Assembly (NCBI GenBank): GCA_002773655.1
Contig: PFAR01000044.1
Span: 1 to 8,794 of the forward strand
DNA from: Candidatus Falkowbacteria bacterium CG10_big_fil_rev_8_21_14_0_10_43_10
GTDB lineage: Bacteria > Patescibacteriota > Patescibacteriia > Patescibacteriales > XYC2-FULL-47-12
Reading direction: 5' to 3'
DNA length: 8,794 nucleotides
In this document: in pieces, positions 1 through 5,030 of the stretch
How the letters are laid out: every line of letters begins with the position of its first letter
Position numbering within the stretch: position 1 is the first letter of the stretch
Notes under the pieces: model-generated
Database searches by the model: none
Seen by the model: the letters and a program-made list of their open reading frames with translations, nothing else
What the model was told of the DNA's origin: nothing
Program-made: the position numbers and the translations under genes

Positions 1-219
1 ATTAAGATCGCCGGCGGCCACATTAACACCGCCGCGAAAATTATTATTATAAGCGAAAAATTGCCCTTTTAACTCGCCTGATTGGCTAAAAATCCTTACG
101 TGCGGGCCGCCGCCCTCCGCGGGCAGGCCCGGTCCGGCGCCGGTGATGATTTCATCAATGCCGTCGCCGTCAACATCGCCGGCCGCGACGTTGGTCCCTC
201 CCTTAAAATTATTGTCATA
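1..219 (-). repeat. 56-residue FG-GAP/VCBS-like tandem repeat in the protease C-terminus
   Basis: One full unit (residues 415-470, bases 219-52) is followed by the start of a second (from residue 471, base 51). The period is 168 bp. YDNNFKGGTNVAAGDVDGDG in the first unit matches YNNNFRGGVNVAAGDLN in the second. The unit contains the DxDxDGxxD calcium-loop pattern and a GAGPG...GGGPHVRIF blade motif, typical of FG-GAP or VCBS beta-propeller blades. A propeller needs several blades, so more units probably follow beyond the left edge. Confidence 0.8.
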
Positions 220-1461
220 AGCGTTAAACGAAGTAACAGTCTTATTGTCGCTATTAATAACTTTCAGGCTGCCGGAGGAATTGCTCTGCGGCGCGGTTAA
301 AATATAATATTGGTTGCTTATTAAATTATTGTGGACTTCCTCCAAAGCCGCGGCGATATTAAGCCTTCCCCGTCCTAATCGGCCTAGATAATTCGGATTT
401 AGCCGGCTGATATTATCTGTATTTGACAATAAAGTTTCCACCAGCTGGCTGCTTTTTAATTTCGGATTTGCCGCTTTTAACAGCGCCAGACTGCCCGATA
501 CCAAAGGAGCGGCCATTGAAGTCCCTGACCAATATCCTTTATAATAACTGTTAAACCATTCGCCATTATAGCTTTCCGCAGGCTTGTATACCGATAACCC
601 TAAGAAGCTGGTTCCCGGGGCAGTTATATCAATGCAGGAAAATCCATAGTTGGAAAAATCCGCTTTTTGGTCAATCGCATCAACGGCCGCCACTCCAATA
701 ATCATATTGCTCACGCCGTCATAGCAGACGGGATATGCCTTTAAATCATCCAGGCTGTGGCTGGCTTGGTTATTATCTTCGTTGCCGGCGGCGGCGACAA
801 TCATTATCCCGGCGCTATAGGCCCTGGCAATCGCTTCCTCTAAACTCCGGGAAAAACCCATCCCCACGAAGCTTAAATTAATGATGTCCGCCTTATTTTT
901 TATGGCATAGTCGATCGCCTTAATTACGCTGGCTACGCTCCCCTCTCCCTTATCATTCATAACCTTAAGGGGCATAATCCGCGCCTGCCAGGTAACGCCG
1001 CTTATTCCGAAAGCGTTGTTTCCTCTGGCCGCTATAATTCCGGCAATGATGGTTCCATGGTTTATCCCCACGTCAGTAAATCCTTCGGCGAATTTTGGAT
1101 TAGGATCCGGAATATTATTAACAAAATCCCAGCCATTAATATCATCAATATATCCGTTCCTGTCGTCATCAACGCCGTTACCGGCGATTTCATCTTTATT
1201 CTTCCAGATGTTATCCCGCAGATCAGGATGGCTAATATCAACCCCGGTGTCTAAGACGGCGATTACCACCTGTGAACTTTCTCTTTTTATGTCCCAAGCG
1301 GCCGGCGCCCCAATCTTTTTTAAATACCACTGCGAACCATATTCCATATCCGAAGGAATTAAGGCGTAAGCAAAATCAGCGCGCGTGAAGATAATAGCAA
1401 CAGCCAGCACGGTAAAACTGCGAAAAAAATTATAAAAAAAAGACTTTTTTTTATTATTCAT
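1..1461 (-). CDS. Secreted subtilisin-like serine protease (S8) with FG-GAP-type C-terminal repeats, 3' end cut off by window edge
   Basis: The frame is open from the ATG at 1461-1459 to base 1, giving 487 residues with no stop, so the C-terminus lies outside the window. Residues 1-33 form a signal peptide: a lysine-rich start, a hydrophobic core (FTVLAVAIIF) and a likely cleavage after AYA. The S8 domain spans about 45-375. Its catalytic triad is D71 (VLDTGVD), H135 (NHGTIIAG) and S314 (GTSMAAP), with N227 (AAAGNE) as the oxyanion residue. The family more often has HGTHVAG; here the second His is Ile. Residues 94-113 carry the acidic GNGVDDDRNGYIDD-type insertion common in calcium-binding subtilases. 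C246 and C276 could form a disulfide. From about 385 the protein becomes a repeated propeller-like module with a DxDxDGxxD calcium loop at 429-436. I infer an exported, probably surface-displayed protease; its substrate is unknown. It has its own promoter just after the upstream gene's terminator. The other initiator nearby, ATG at 1466, meets TGA after one codon. Confidence 0.93.
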   Translation of the reverse strand, partial: MNNKKKSFFYNFFRSFTVLAVAIIFTRADFAYALIPSDMEYGSQWYLKKIGAPAAWDIKRESSQVVIAVLDTGVDISHPDLRDNIWKNKDEIAGNGVDDDRNGYIDDINGWDFVNNIPDPNPKFAEGFTDVGINHGTIIAGIIAARGNNAFGISGVTWQARIMPLKVMNDKGEGSVASVIKAIDYAIKNKADIINLSFVGMGFSRSLEEAIARAYSAGIMIVAAAGNEDNNQASHSLDDLKAYPVCYDGVSNMIIGVAAVDAIDQKADFSNYGFSCIDITAPGTSFLGLSVYKPAESYNGEWFNSYYKGYWSGTSMAAPLVSGSLALLKAANPKLKSSQLVETLLSNTDNISRLNPNYLGRLGRGRLNIAAALEEVHNNLISNQYYILTAPQSNSSGSLKVINSDNKTVTSFNAYDNNFKGGTNVAAGDVDGDGIDEIITGAGPGLPAEGGGPHVRIFSQSGELKGQFFAYNNNFRGGVNVAAGDLN

Positions 1462-1463
1462 AT

Positions 1464-1499
1464 CATCTCAATTATAGCTTAAAGAAATTTTTTGGACAA
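1464..1499 (-). promoter_or_regulatory. Promoter of the subtilase gene, predicting a near-leaderless mRNA
   Basis: On the minus strand there is a perfect -10 TATAAT (1476-1471) and a -35 TTGTCC (1499-1494, four of six consensus bases) with 17-bp spacing. The expected start of transcription is about 1464, only about 3 nt before the ATG at 1461. No Shine-Dalgarno sequence lies in the short space between. The -35 box directly follows the T-tract of the upstream terminator. Confidence 0.6.
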
Positions 1500-1500
1500 A

Positions 1501-1540
1501 TAAAAAGGGACCCGCCAAAAATTGCGCTTGGACGGATCCC
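1501..1540 (-). terminator. Intrinsic terminator of the GT4 glycosyltransferase gene
   Basis: Read on the minus strand, GGGATCCGTC (1540-1531) pairs with GGCGGGTCCC (1516-1507) as an unbroken 10-bp stem containing two G-U pairs. A 14-nt loop separates the arms and TTTTT follows (1506-1502). On the plus strand the two wobble positions become A-C mismatches and no T-tract follows, so the hairpin is directional. It starts 21 nt after the TGA stop of the GT4 gene. Confidence 0.85.
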
Positions 1541-1561
1541 GAAATCAGATAATATTATATA

Positions 1562-2707
1562 TCACAAATTAATTACTATGTCCATAGCGGCCCTGCCGCA
1601 TTCTCTCCAGCTAAAATCTTTTACTCTCTCCAATCCTCTGGCAATTAAACTATGCCGCCGATTATTATCTGACAATATTCTATTTATGGCATCGGCAATC
1701 TCCTGATGATTTCGCGGGTCAATATAAACCGCCGCTTCCCCTCCTATCTCCGGGCAGGAGGCGGTATTACTCGCTATTACCGGAACTCCGCAAGCCATCG
1801 CTTCTAAAATCGGCAGGCCGAAACCTTCATACAAAGACGGGAATAAAAATAACTCGGCGCCGTTGTATAAATACGGCAGATCTTCGTCCGGCACGTACCC
1901 GGTAATAATTATGTCATTTTGTAGATTGTTCTCGCGGATAATATTTTCCGCCTCTTCCCAACCGTATCCCGGCATGCCGGCCAAAATTAATTTTACCGAT
2001 TTTGTTGTAGAGGCGCATTGCAATGCGCCTCTACATTTCAACAATATGAACACCTTAATTAAACCAGCGACATTTTTCTTTTTTTCCAACCTTCCCACAA
2101 ATAAAATATATGGCCGGGTGATTTTATGTTTCAACAATATATTTTGTATTTTTTGCCGGTCATTAATCACTCGAAACCGCTCGTGGTCACACGCCAAATG
2201 CGCTACTGCTATTTTAGCTTTATCCGCGCCGTAATATTTCACGATTTCCCTCTTGGAAAAATCAGAGATGGTAATAATTTTTTGCGCATGCCTAACGGCA
2301 AACTTTGTGCTCCAATTTAAATAAATTCTCTGCCGTTTCTTATACGCCTCCGGATACCGCTTAAATCCCAAATCATGGATCGCGGCAACTGTATTCTTCG
2401 GATGAATAAGCGGCATGGCCGAGGCCGGAATAAATAATACATCCGGCGCATGGAATAGCATTTCAAGCGACAGTCTGCCTTGAGTCCAGAAAAATTTAAA
2501 CGGCCAGCGCAAATGCTTAATTTCCACGTTTTTGCGCTCTCCCAATTCCCTTAACCACTGATTGGGCTCATTCTGGCAATATAAAATAAACCGCGCATCA
2601 TGCCCGGTCCTTACTATTTTATTGATGATGTGAAAAGCATATTGCTCCACGCCGGTCTTTTTATCTTTGAGCGCGCGGGACGCATCAATGCCTATCTTTA
2701 TTGACAT
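1562..2707 (-). CDS. GT4-family (GT-B fold) glycosyltransferase
   Basis: This 381-residue protein fits the usual length of retaining GT-B glycosyltransferases of family GT4, cytoplasmic enzymes that move a sugar from a nucleotide-sugar donor onto a lipid-linked or growing glycan. The N-terminal acceptor domain begins IGIDASRALKDKKTGVEQY (4-22) and includes AIHDLGF (109-115). The C-terminal donor domain begins at FVGRLEKKKN (203-212), with R206 and K211 in the usual phosphate-contact positions. It carries the EX7E signature at E294 and E302 (YEGFGLPILEAMACG). No membrane segment is seen. Residues 225-234 (CRGALQCAST) are encoded by a perfect 28-bp palindrome and look like an in-frame insertion between the helix ending VFILLK and the strand VKLILAG. 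The ATG at 2707 has no Shine-Dalgarno sequence; the mRNA may be leaderless. The stop is TGA, followed by a strong terminator. Donor and acceptor cannot be told from sequence; envelope polysaccharide is the likeliest role given the neighbours. Confidence 0.92.
   Translation of the reverse strand: MSIKIGIDASRALKDKKTGVEQYAFHIINKIVRTGHDARFILYCQNEPNQWLRELGERKNVEIKHLRWPFKFFWTQGRLSLEMLFHAPDVLFIPASAMPLIHPKNTVAAIHDLGFKRYPEAYKKRQRIYLNWSTKFAVRHAQKIITISDFSKREIVKYYGADKAKIAVAHLACDHERFRVINDRQKIQNILLKHKITRPYILFVGRLEKKKNVAGLIKVFILLKCRGALQCASTTKSVKLILAGMPGYGWEEAENIIRENNLQNDIIITGYVPDEDLPYLYNGAELFLFPSLYEGFGLPILEAMACGVPVIASNTASCPEIGGEAAVYIDPRNHQEIADAINRILSDNNRRHSLIARGLERVKDFSWRECGRAAMDIVINL
2007..2034. repeat. 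Perfect 28-bp palindrome inside the GT4 coding sequence
   Basis: The arm GTAGAGGCGCATTG (2007-2020) is followed directly, with no spacer, by its exact reverse complement (2021-2034). Flanking TTGTT (2002-2006) and AACAA (2040-2044) could extend the stem past a small bulge. It encodes residues 225-234 of the glycosyltransferase without breaking the frame. It resembles dispersed short palindromic (REP-like) elements rather than a terminator, since it lies mid-gene and no T-tract follows. Confidence 0.8.
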
Positions 2708-2730
2708 ATACCATCTATATATTATATAAA
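2701..2730 (+). promoter_or_regulatory. Promoter of the plus-strand small gene
   Basis: A consensus -35 TTGACA (2701-2706) is followed by TATATA (2723-2728, 16-bp spacing) or TATAAA (2725-2730, 18-bp spacing). The -35 box overlaps the start codon of the divergent GT4 gene, and the -10 region overlaps that gene's candidate promoter. The predicted start near 2736 gives a leader of about 30 nt ending in the strong ribosome-binding site. Confidence 0.55.
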
Positions 2731-2741
2731 GACTATATCAA
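2707..2741 (-). promoter_or_regulatory. Possible promoter of the GT4 gene
   Basis: On the minus strand, TTGATA (2741-2736, five of six) is followed after 16 bp by TATAGA (2719-2714, four of six). Start of transcription would fall at about 2707, the first base of the ATG, giving a leaderless mRNA. A better TATAAT lies nearby but at the wrong distance (9 bp) from this -35. The region is very AT-rich, so chance matches are likely. Confidence 0.35.
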
Positions 2742-2752
2742 AAACATGCAGT

Positions 2753-2760
2753 AGGAGGTA
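2753..2760 (+). promoter_or_regulatory. Strong Shine-Dalgarno site of the small gene
   Basis: AGGAGGTA lies 6 nt before the GTG at 2767. It contains the full AGGAGGT anti-Shine-Dalgarno match at good spacing. It is the only textbook ribosome-binding site in the window, and it is what fixes the GTG start. Confidence 0.7.
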
Positions 2761-2766
2761 ATCAAC

Positions 2767-2951
2767 GTGTCTGAAGAAAAAATTCACCTAGAATTTGTAG
2801 GGAAAAAAAGGCGGCATGCGGAGATACAGAGGGGCCTAAAAAACTCTTTTCTGCTTTTAGAGAAGAATTTTTAGAAAACCGCTGTCCGAGCTGCCAAGCA
2901 GAGTTTGATAGGATTGCAAATCGTAAACAATCAGACTCAACCAGCCAATAG
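2767..2951 (+). CDS. Small unrecognised gene, apparently split by a -1 frameshift; Cys-containing (CPSC) C-terminal part
   Basis: The GTG at 2767, fixed by AGGAGGTA, opens a 35-codon frame (VSEEKIHLEFVGKK...) that ends at TAG 2872-2874. The -1 frame, open from 2775 to TAG 2949-2951, reads more like a real protein: CGDTEGPKKLFSAFREEF, then RCPSCQAEFDRIANRKQ, with Cys at C-x6-C and C-x2-C spacing and an amphipathic helix between. An A7 run (2803-2809) lies where both frames are open. A -1 slip there would join them into a 61-residue product. A missing base just upstream in the assembly would instead give ...HLEFCREKKAACGD.... The second frame has no good start of its own because TGA closes it at 2772. 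A matching promoter and terminator make this a complete transcription unit. Zinc binding is only a guess. Alternatives are a 35-residue peptide, a decayed gene, a sequencing error or programmed slippage. Confidence 0.45.
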
Positions 2952-2965
2952 CTTGCTCTTTCTCG

Positions 2966-2991
2966 CCAGGGATAAATCTCTGGTTTTTTTT
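2966..2991 (+). terminator. Intrinsic terminator of the plus-strand small gene
   Basis: CCAGGGA (2966-2972) pairs with TCTCTGG (2977-2983) around a TAAA loop, including one G-U pair, and is followed by eight T (2984-2991). The stem starts 15 nt after the stop at 2951. The T-tract is on the plus strand only, so this serves the small gene and not mreB. Confidence 0.8.
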
Positions 2992-3034
2992 ATCCAGCAC
3001 CGTTTTTTTTATATCTAAAAAAATGGTGCTGGAT
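2992..3034. terminator. Second long hairpin between the convergent small gene and mreB
   Basis: ATCCAGCACC (2992-3001) is exactly complementary to GGTGCTGGAT (3025-3034). Inside, a T-run (3003-3009) faces an A7 run (3017-3023), which can extend the stem to about 18 bp around a short loop. On the plus strand it is followed by TTATTTAATT, so it could act as a back-up terminator protecting mreB from antisense transcription. On the minus strand it begins 4 bases after the mreB stop but is followed by A residues, so for mreB it may only mark or protect the mRNA 3' end. Confidence 0.55.
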
Positions 3035-3038
3035 TTAT

Positions 3039-4046
3039 TTAATTAGTCGCTAAAATGCTTCTCTTGTATGAACTTAAGTTATCCAGAGCGATACCGGTGC
3101 CTTTGGCCACGCAGAATAAAGCTTCGTCAGCCACATAAGCCGGCACGCCGGTGGTGCGGGACATTAGCTGGTCAATGTTGCGTAAAAGCGAACTGCCGCC
3201 GGCTAAAACCATGCCCTTGTCCATAATATCGGCGGCCAGCTCCGGCGGCGTGGCCTGCAGTACGTGCTTGGCCGCGGCGACAATTTCTTCCAGTTCGTTC
3301 TGAATCGCATCAGTCACGTCGTCCGAGGTGACGGTTACGATCCGCGGCAAACCGGAAACAATGTCCCGGCCTTTCACCTCCATGGTTAATTTATCCTCCA
3401 GATACAAAGCGGAGCCGATGTTTATTTTTACTTCTTCGGAGGTGCGCTCGCCGATCGCGAGATTGTATTTTTTACGGATATAATTGGCAATGGCCGCGTC
3501 AAATTTTACTCCGCCGACCCGGACCGAATTTATGGCGACGATACCGCCCAGAGAAATTACCGCCATCTCGGCCGTACCGCCGCCAATATCAATAATCATA
3601 TGGCCGGAAGCCGAACCGATGGGAATATCCGCCCCGATGGCCGCCGCCACCGGTTCTTTAATAATATAAGCGGCCCGGGCGCCGGCGGCAATGGTAGCAT
3701 CGGTCACGGCGCGCCGTTCAGTTGAAGTTATCCCCGCCGGAACGGCAATCATTACCTCTGGCCTGAATAACCTGACTCCGCCCAAAGCTTTATTGACAAA
3801 ATATCGGAGCATTGCTTCGGTCGTCCGGTAGTCGGCGATCACGCCGTCTTTCAGCGGCTTGATGGCGACTATTGTTTCCGGCGTCCGGCCCACCATTTCT
3901 TTAGCCTCATTGCCCACGGCTAAAATTTTGTGGTCGGTTAAAGAAATCGCCACCACCGATGGTTCGTTAATTACGATCCCCCGTTTAGGCAAATGAACTA
4001 AAGTATAAGTTGTTCCGAGATCTATCCCAATGCGTTTAATAAACAT
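3039..4046 (-). CDS. mreB: MreB-like bacterial actin, cell-shape protein
   Basis: The ATG at 4046 gives 335 residues, the normal MreB length. MreB is an ATP-binding actin homologue that forms filaments under the inner membrane and positions envelope synthesis. The actin-fold motifs are in order: phosphate-1 loop GIDLGTTYT (7-15), connect-1 region EPVAAAIGAD (131-140), phosphate-2 loop DIGGGTAEMAVIS (153-165) and the adenosine motif GMVLAGGSSLLRN (278-290). The phosphate-1 loop has GTTYT where many MreBs have GTANT. An in-frame TTG at 4061 would add five residues, but MFIKRIGIDLGTT is the typical MreB start, so ATG is preferred. Neither start has a Shine-Dalgarno sequence. The start MFIK could serve as a short membrane-contact segment. 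No mreC, mreD, rodA or pbp2 gene lies beside it in this window; its neighbours are glycosyltransferases. Its own promoter is recognisable upstream. A DnaK-type Hsp70 is ruled out by length and by the lack of a substrate-binding domain. Confidence 0.95.
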   Translation of the reverse strand: MFIKRIGIDLGTTYTLVHLPKRGIVINEPSVVAISLTDHKILAVGNEAKEMVGRTPETIVAIKPLKDGVIADYRTTEAMLRYFVNKALGGVRLFRPEVMIAVPAGITSTERRAVTDATIAAGARAAYIIKEPVAAAIGADIPIGSASGHMIIDIGGGTAEMAVISLGGIVAINSVRVGGVKFDAAIANYIRKKYNLAIGERTSEEVKINIGSALYLEDKLTMEVKGRDIVSGLPRIVTVTSDDVTDAIQNELEEIVAAAKHVLQATPPELAADIMDKGMVLAGGSSLLRNIDQLMSRTTGVPAYVADEALFCVAKGTGIALDNLSSYKRSILATN

Positions 4047-4099
4047 AATTATTACTACCAATTACTAATCAAATACTAATATACTAACGCCTGCAAATA

Positions 4100-4134
4100 C
4101 ACTCTTATTATATTAATATTCCAGCGAATTTAAA
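4100..4134 (-). promoter_or_regulatory. Promoter of mreB
   Basis: On the minus strand a perfect TATAAT (4112-4107) is preceded at 16 bp by TTTAAA (4134-4129, four of six). The predicted transcription start near 4100 leaves a leader of about 54 nt to the ATG at 4046. Three TACGAAT repeats lie directly upstream of the -35 box. No terminator is visible between the preceding glycosyltransferase gene and this promoter, so read-through from upstream is also possible. Confidence 0.5.
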
Positions 4135-4138
4135 CAGT

Positions 4139-4164
4139 ATTCGTATATTCGTAAAAAATTCGTA
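4139..4164 (-). repeat. Three copies of TACGAAT upstream of the mreB -35 box
   Basis: Exact TACGAAT copies on the minus strand lie at 4164-4158, 4153-4147 and 4145-4139, with start-to-start steps of 11 and 8 bp. They sit 5-30 bp upstream of the -35 box, where activator sites are common. A CGAAT at 4125-4129, read on the plus strand, lies across the -35 edge in inverted orientation. The repeats may bind a regulator or may be chance AT-rich repetition. Confidence 0.4.
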
Positions 4165-4181
4165 ATTAGCAGGAGAGGGAG

Positions 4182-4985
4182 TTAGTTAATTGTAAAGACT
4201 TTTTTATATTTCCAAAAATATTTAATCCAGGACTGAATATGTATCCTGATTTTGCTGTCAAACAGCCCAAAAATCCAATTTCTATCTCCGCTGAAGCGAT
4301 GCGGATAATGGACGAGAGCGGCCTCCGGATAATACCATACCTCATATCCTGAATTCCACATCCGCCGGCAAAGGTCAGTGTCTTCAAATCCGAGAAAAAA
4401 TCTTTGATCAAACAAACCGCATTTATTCAGCGCTTCTTTCCTGATAAAAAGGCAGGCGCCGTAAACCCAGTCGGCCCGGCTTATAGCATTATAATTCTGG
4501 TCTTTGGTTAAATAATTATCAAGCTTACCCTGAACTTTTTTTAAATTTTGCAAAGGCGTCCGCCGGTAAATCGGTATTAATAATTCGGGAAAACGGCAGC
4601 GGGTATACTGCGGGCTTCCGTCCGGGTTAACAAGTTTAGGGCCGGCTATGCCAACGCCGGGATTAGACTCCATAAAATTAAAAATCTTCAAAAAACTATC
4701 GTCCAGAAGCATAATATCGGGATTCAACAGCGCCAAATATTTTCCCCGCGCGTTCTCAATTCCCAAATTGTTTCCCCCGCCAAAACCGAAATTTTTTCCG
4801 CTTTGGATGAACTTTATCCCGGAAAAATTTTCCTTTAACATTTCTTTAATCCCGTCTCCGGAGGCGTTATCAACCACAATAATTTCATAGTTAAGGCTGC
4901 CTGGATCGGATTCTATTATGCTGGTAAGGCAATTTTTCACCAAGCCTTTAGTTTTGTAATTTAAAATAATAAAAGAAATATCCAT
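4182..4985 (-). CDS. GT2-family glycosyltransferase (WbbL/rhamnosyltransferase-like)
   Basis: This 267-residue inverting GT-A enzyme should act at the cytoplasmic face, adding a sugar from a nucleotide donor to a lipid-linked glycan. Motifs in order are SFIILNYKT at the start, VVDNASGD (37-44), KNFGFGGGNN (64-73), the DXD-equivalent LLNPDI (86-91), VYGACLFIRKEA (174-185) and the acidic acceptor-side motif FEDTDLCRRM (200-209). The NPD in place of DXD and the F-E-D-T-D-L-C-R-R pattern are typical of the rhamnosyltransferase-like WbbL subgroup, but the sugar cannot be assigned. The C-terminus (about 235-265) is aromatic and basic without a clear membrane helix, which suggests peripheral membrane contact. 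The gene starts 45 bp after the stop of the upstream GT2 gene, with no promoter or terminator seen between them, so the two are probably one operon. There is no Shine-Dalgarno sequence before the ATG at 4985. Confidence 0.92.
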   Translation of the reverse strand: MDISFIILNYKTKGLVKNCLTSIIESDPGSLNYEIIVVDNASGDGIKEMLKENFSGIKFIQSGKNFGFGGGNNLGIENARGKYLALLNPDIMLLDDSFLKIFNFMESNPGVGIAGPKLVNPDGSPQYTRCRFPELLIPIYRRTPLQNLKKVQGKLDNYLTKDQNYNAISRADWVYGACLFIRKEALNKCGLFDQRFFLGFEDTDLCRRMWNSGYEVWYYPEAALVHYPHRFSGDRNWIFGLFDSKIRIHIQSWIKYFWKYKKVFTIN

Positions 4986-5030
4986 AAAAATTAATTAAAA
5001 AGGCGAAATTTGACTTTTCCATTTTGCATT

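Noticed and set aside
82..300. Plus-strand 72-residue open frame
   Set aside because: It lies opposite the FG-GAP repeat and mirrors its biased codons.
1016..1369. Plus-strand open frames of 117 and 65 residues opposite the protease
   Set aside because: They are antisense to the S8 domain, whose triad and motifs are clear on the minus strand; no ribosome-binding site and no recognisable protein.
1562..1564. Possible TGA-as-glycine recoding, as in some CPR lineages
   Set aside because: The GT4 gene ends at TGA directly before a strong terminator and matches family length there; recoding would carry it through the hairpin.
2007..2034. The palindrome as a transcription terminator
   Set aside because: It is mid-gene, has no loop spacer and is not followed by a T-tract on either strand.
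1863..2320. Plus-strand open frames opposite the GT4 gene
   Set aside because: Cys/Phe/Ser-rich translations with no motif, antisense to a gene with intact GT4 signatures.
4044..4061. TTG at 4061 as the mreB start
   Set aside because: It adds a non-family MVVII extension without a ribosome-binding site; the ATG at 4046 gives the typical MreB N-terminus.
4166..4411. Minus-strand 81-residue open frame near the end of the GT2 gene
   Set aside because: It overlaps the GT2 gene in another frame, and the GT2 frame holds the FEDTDLCRRM motif across this stretch.
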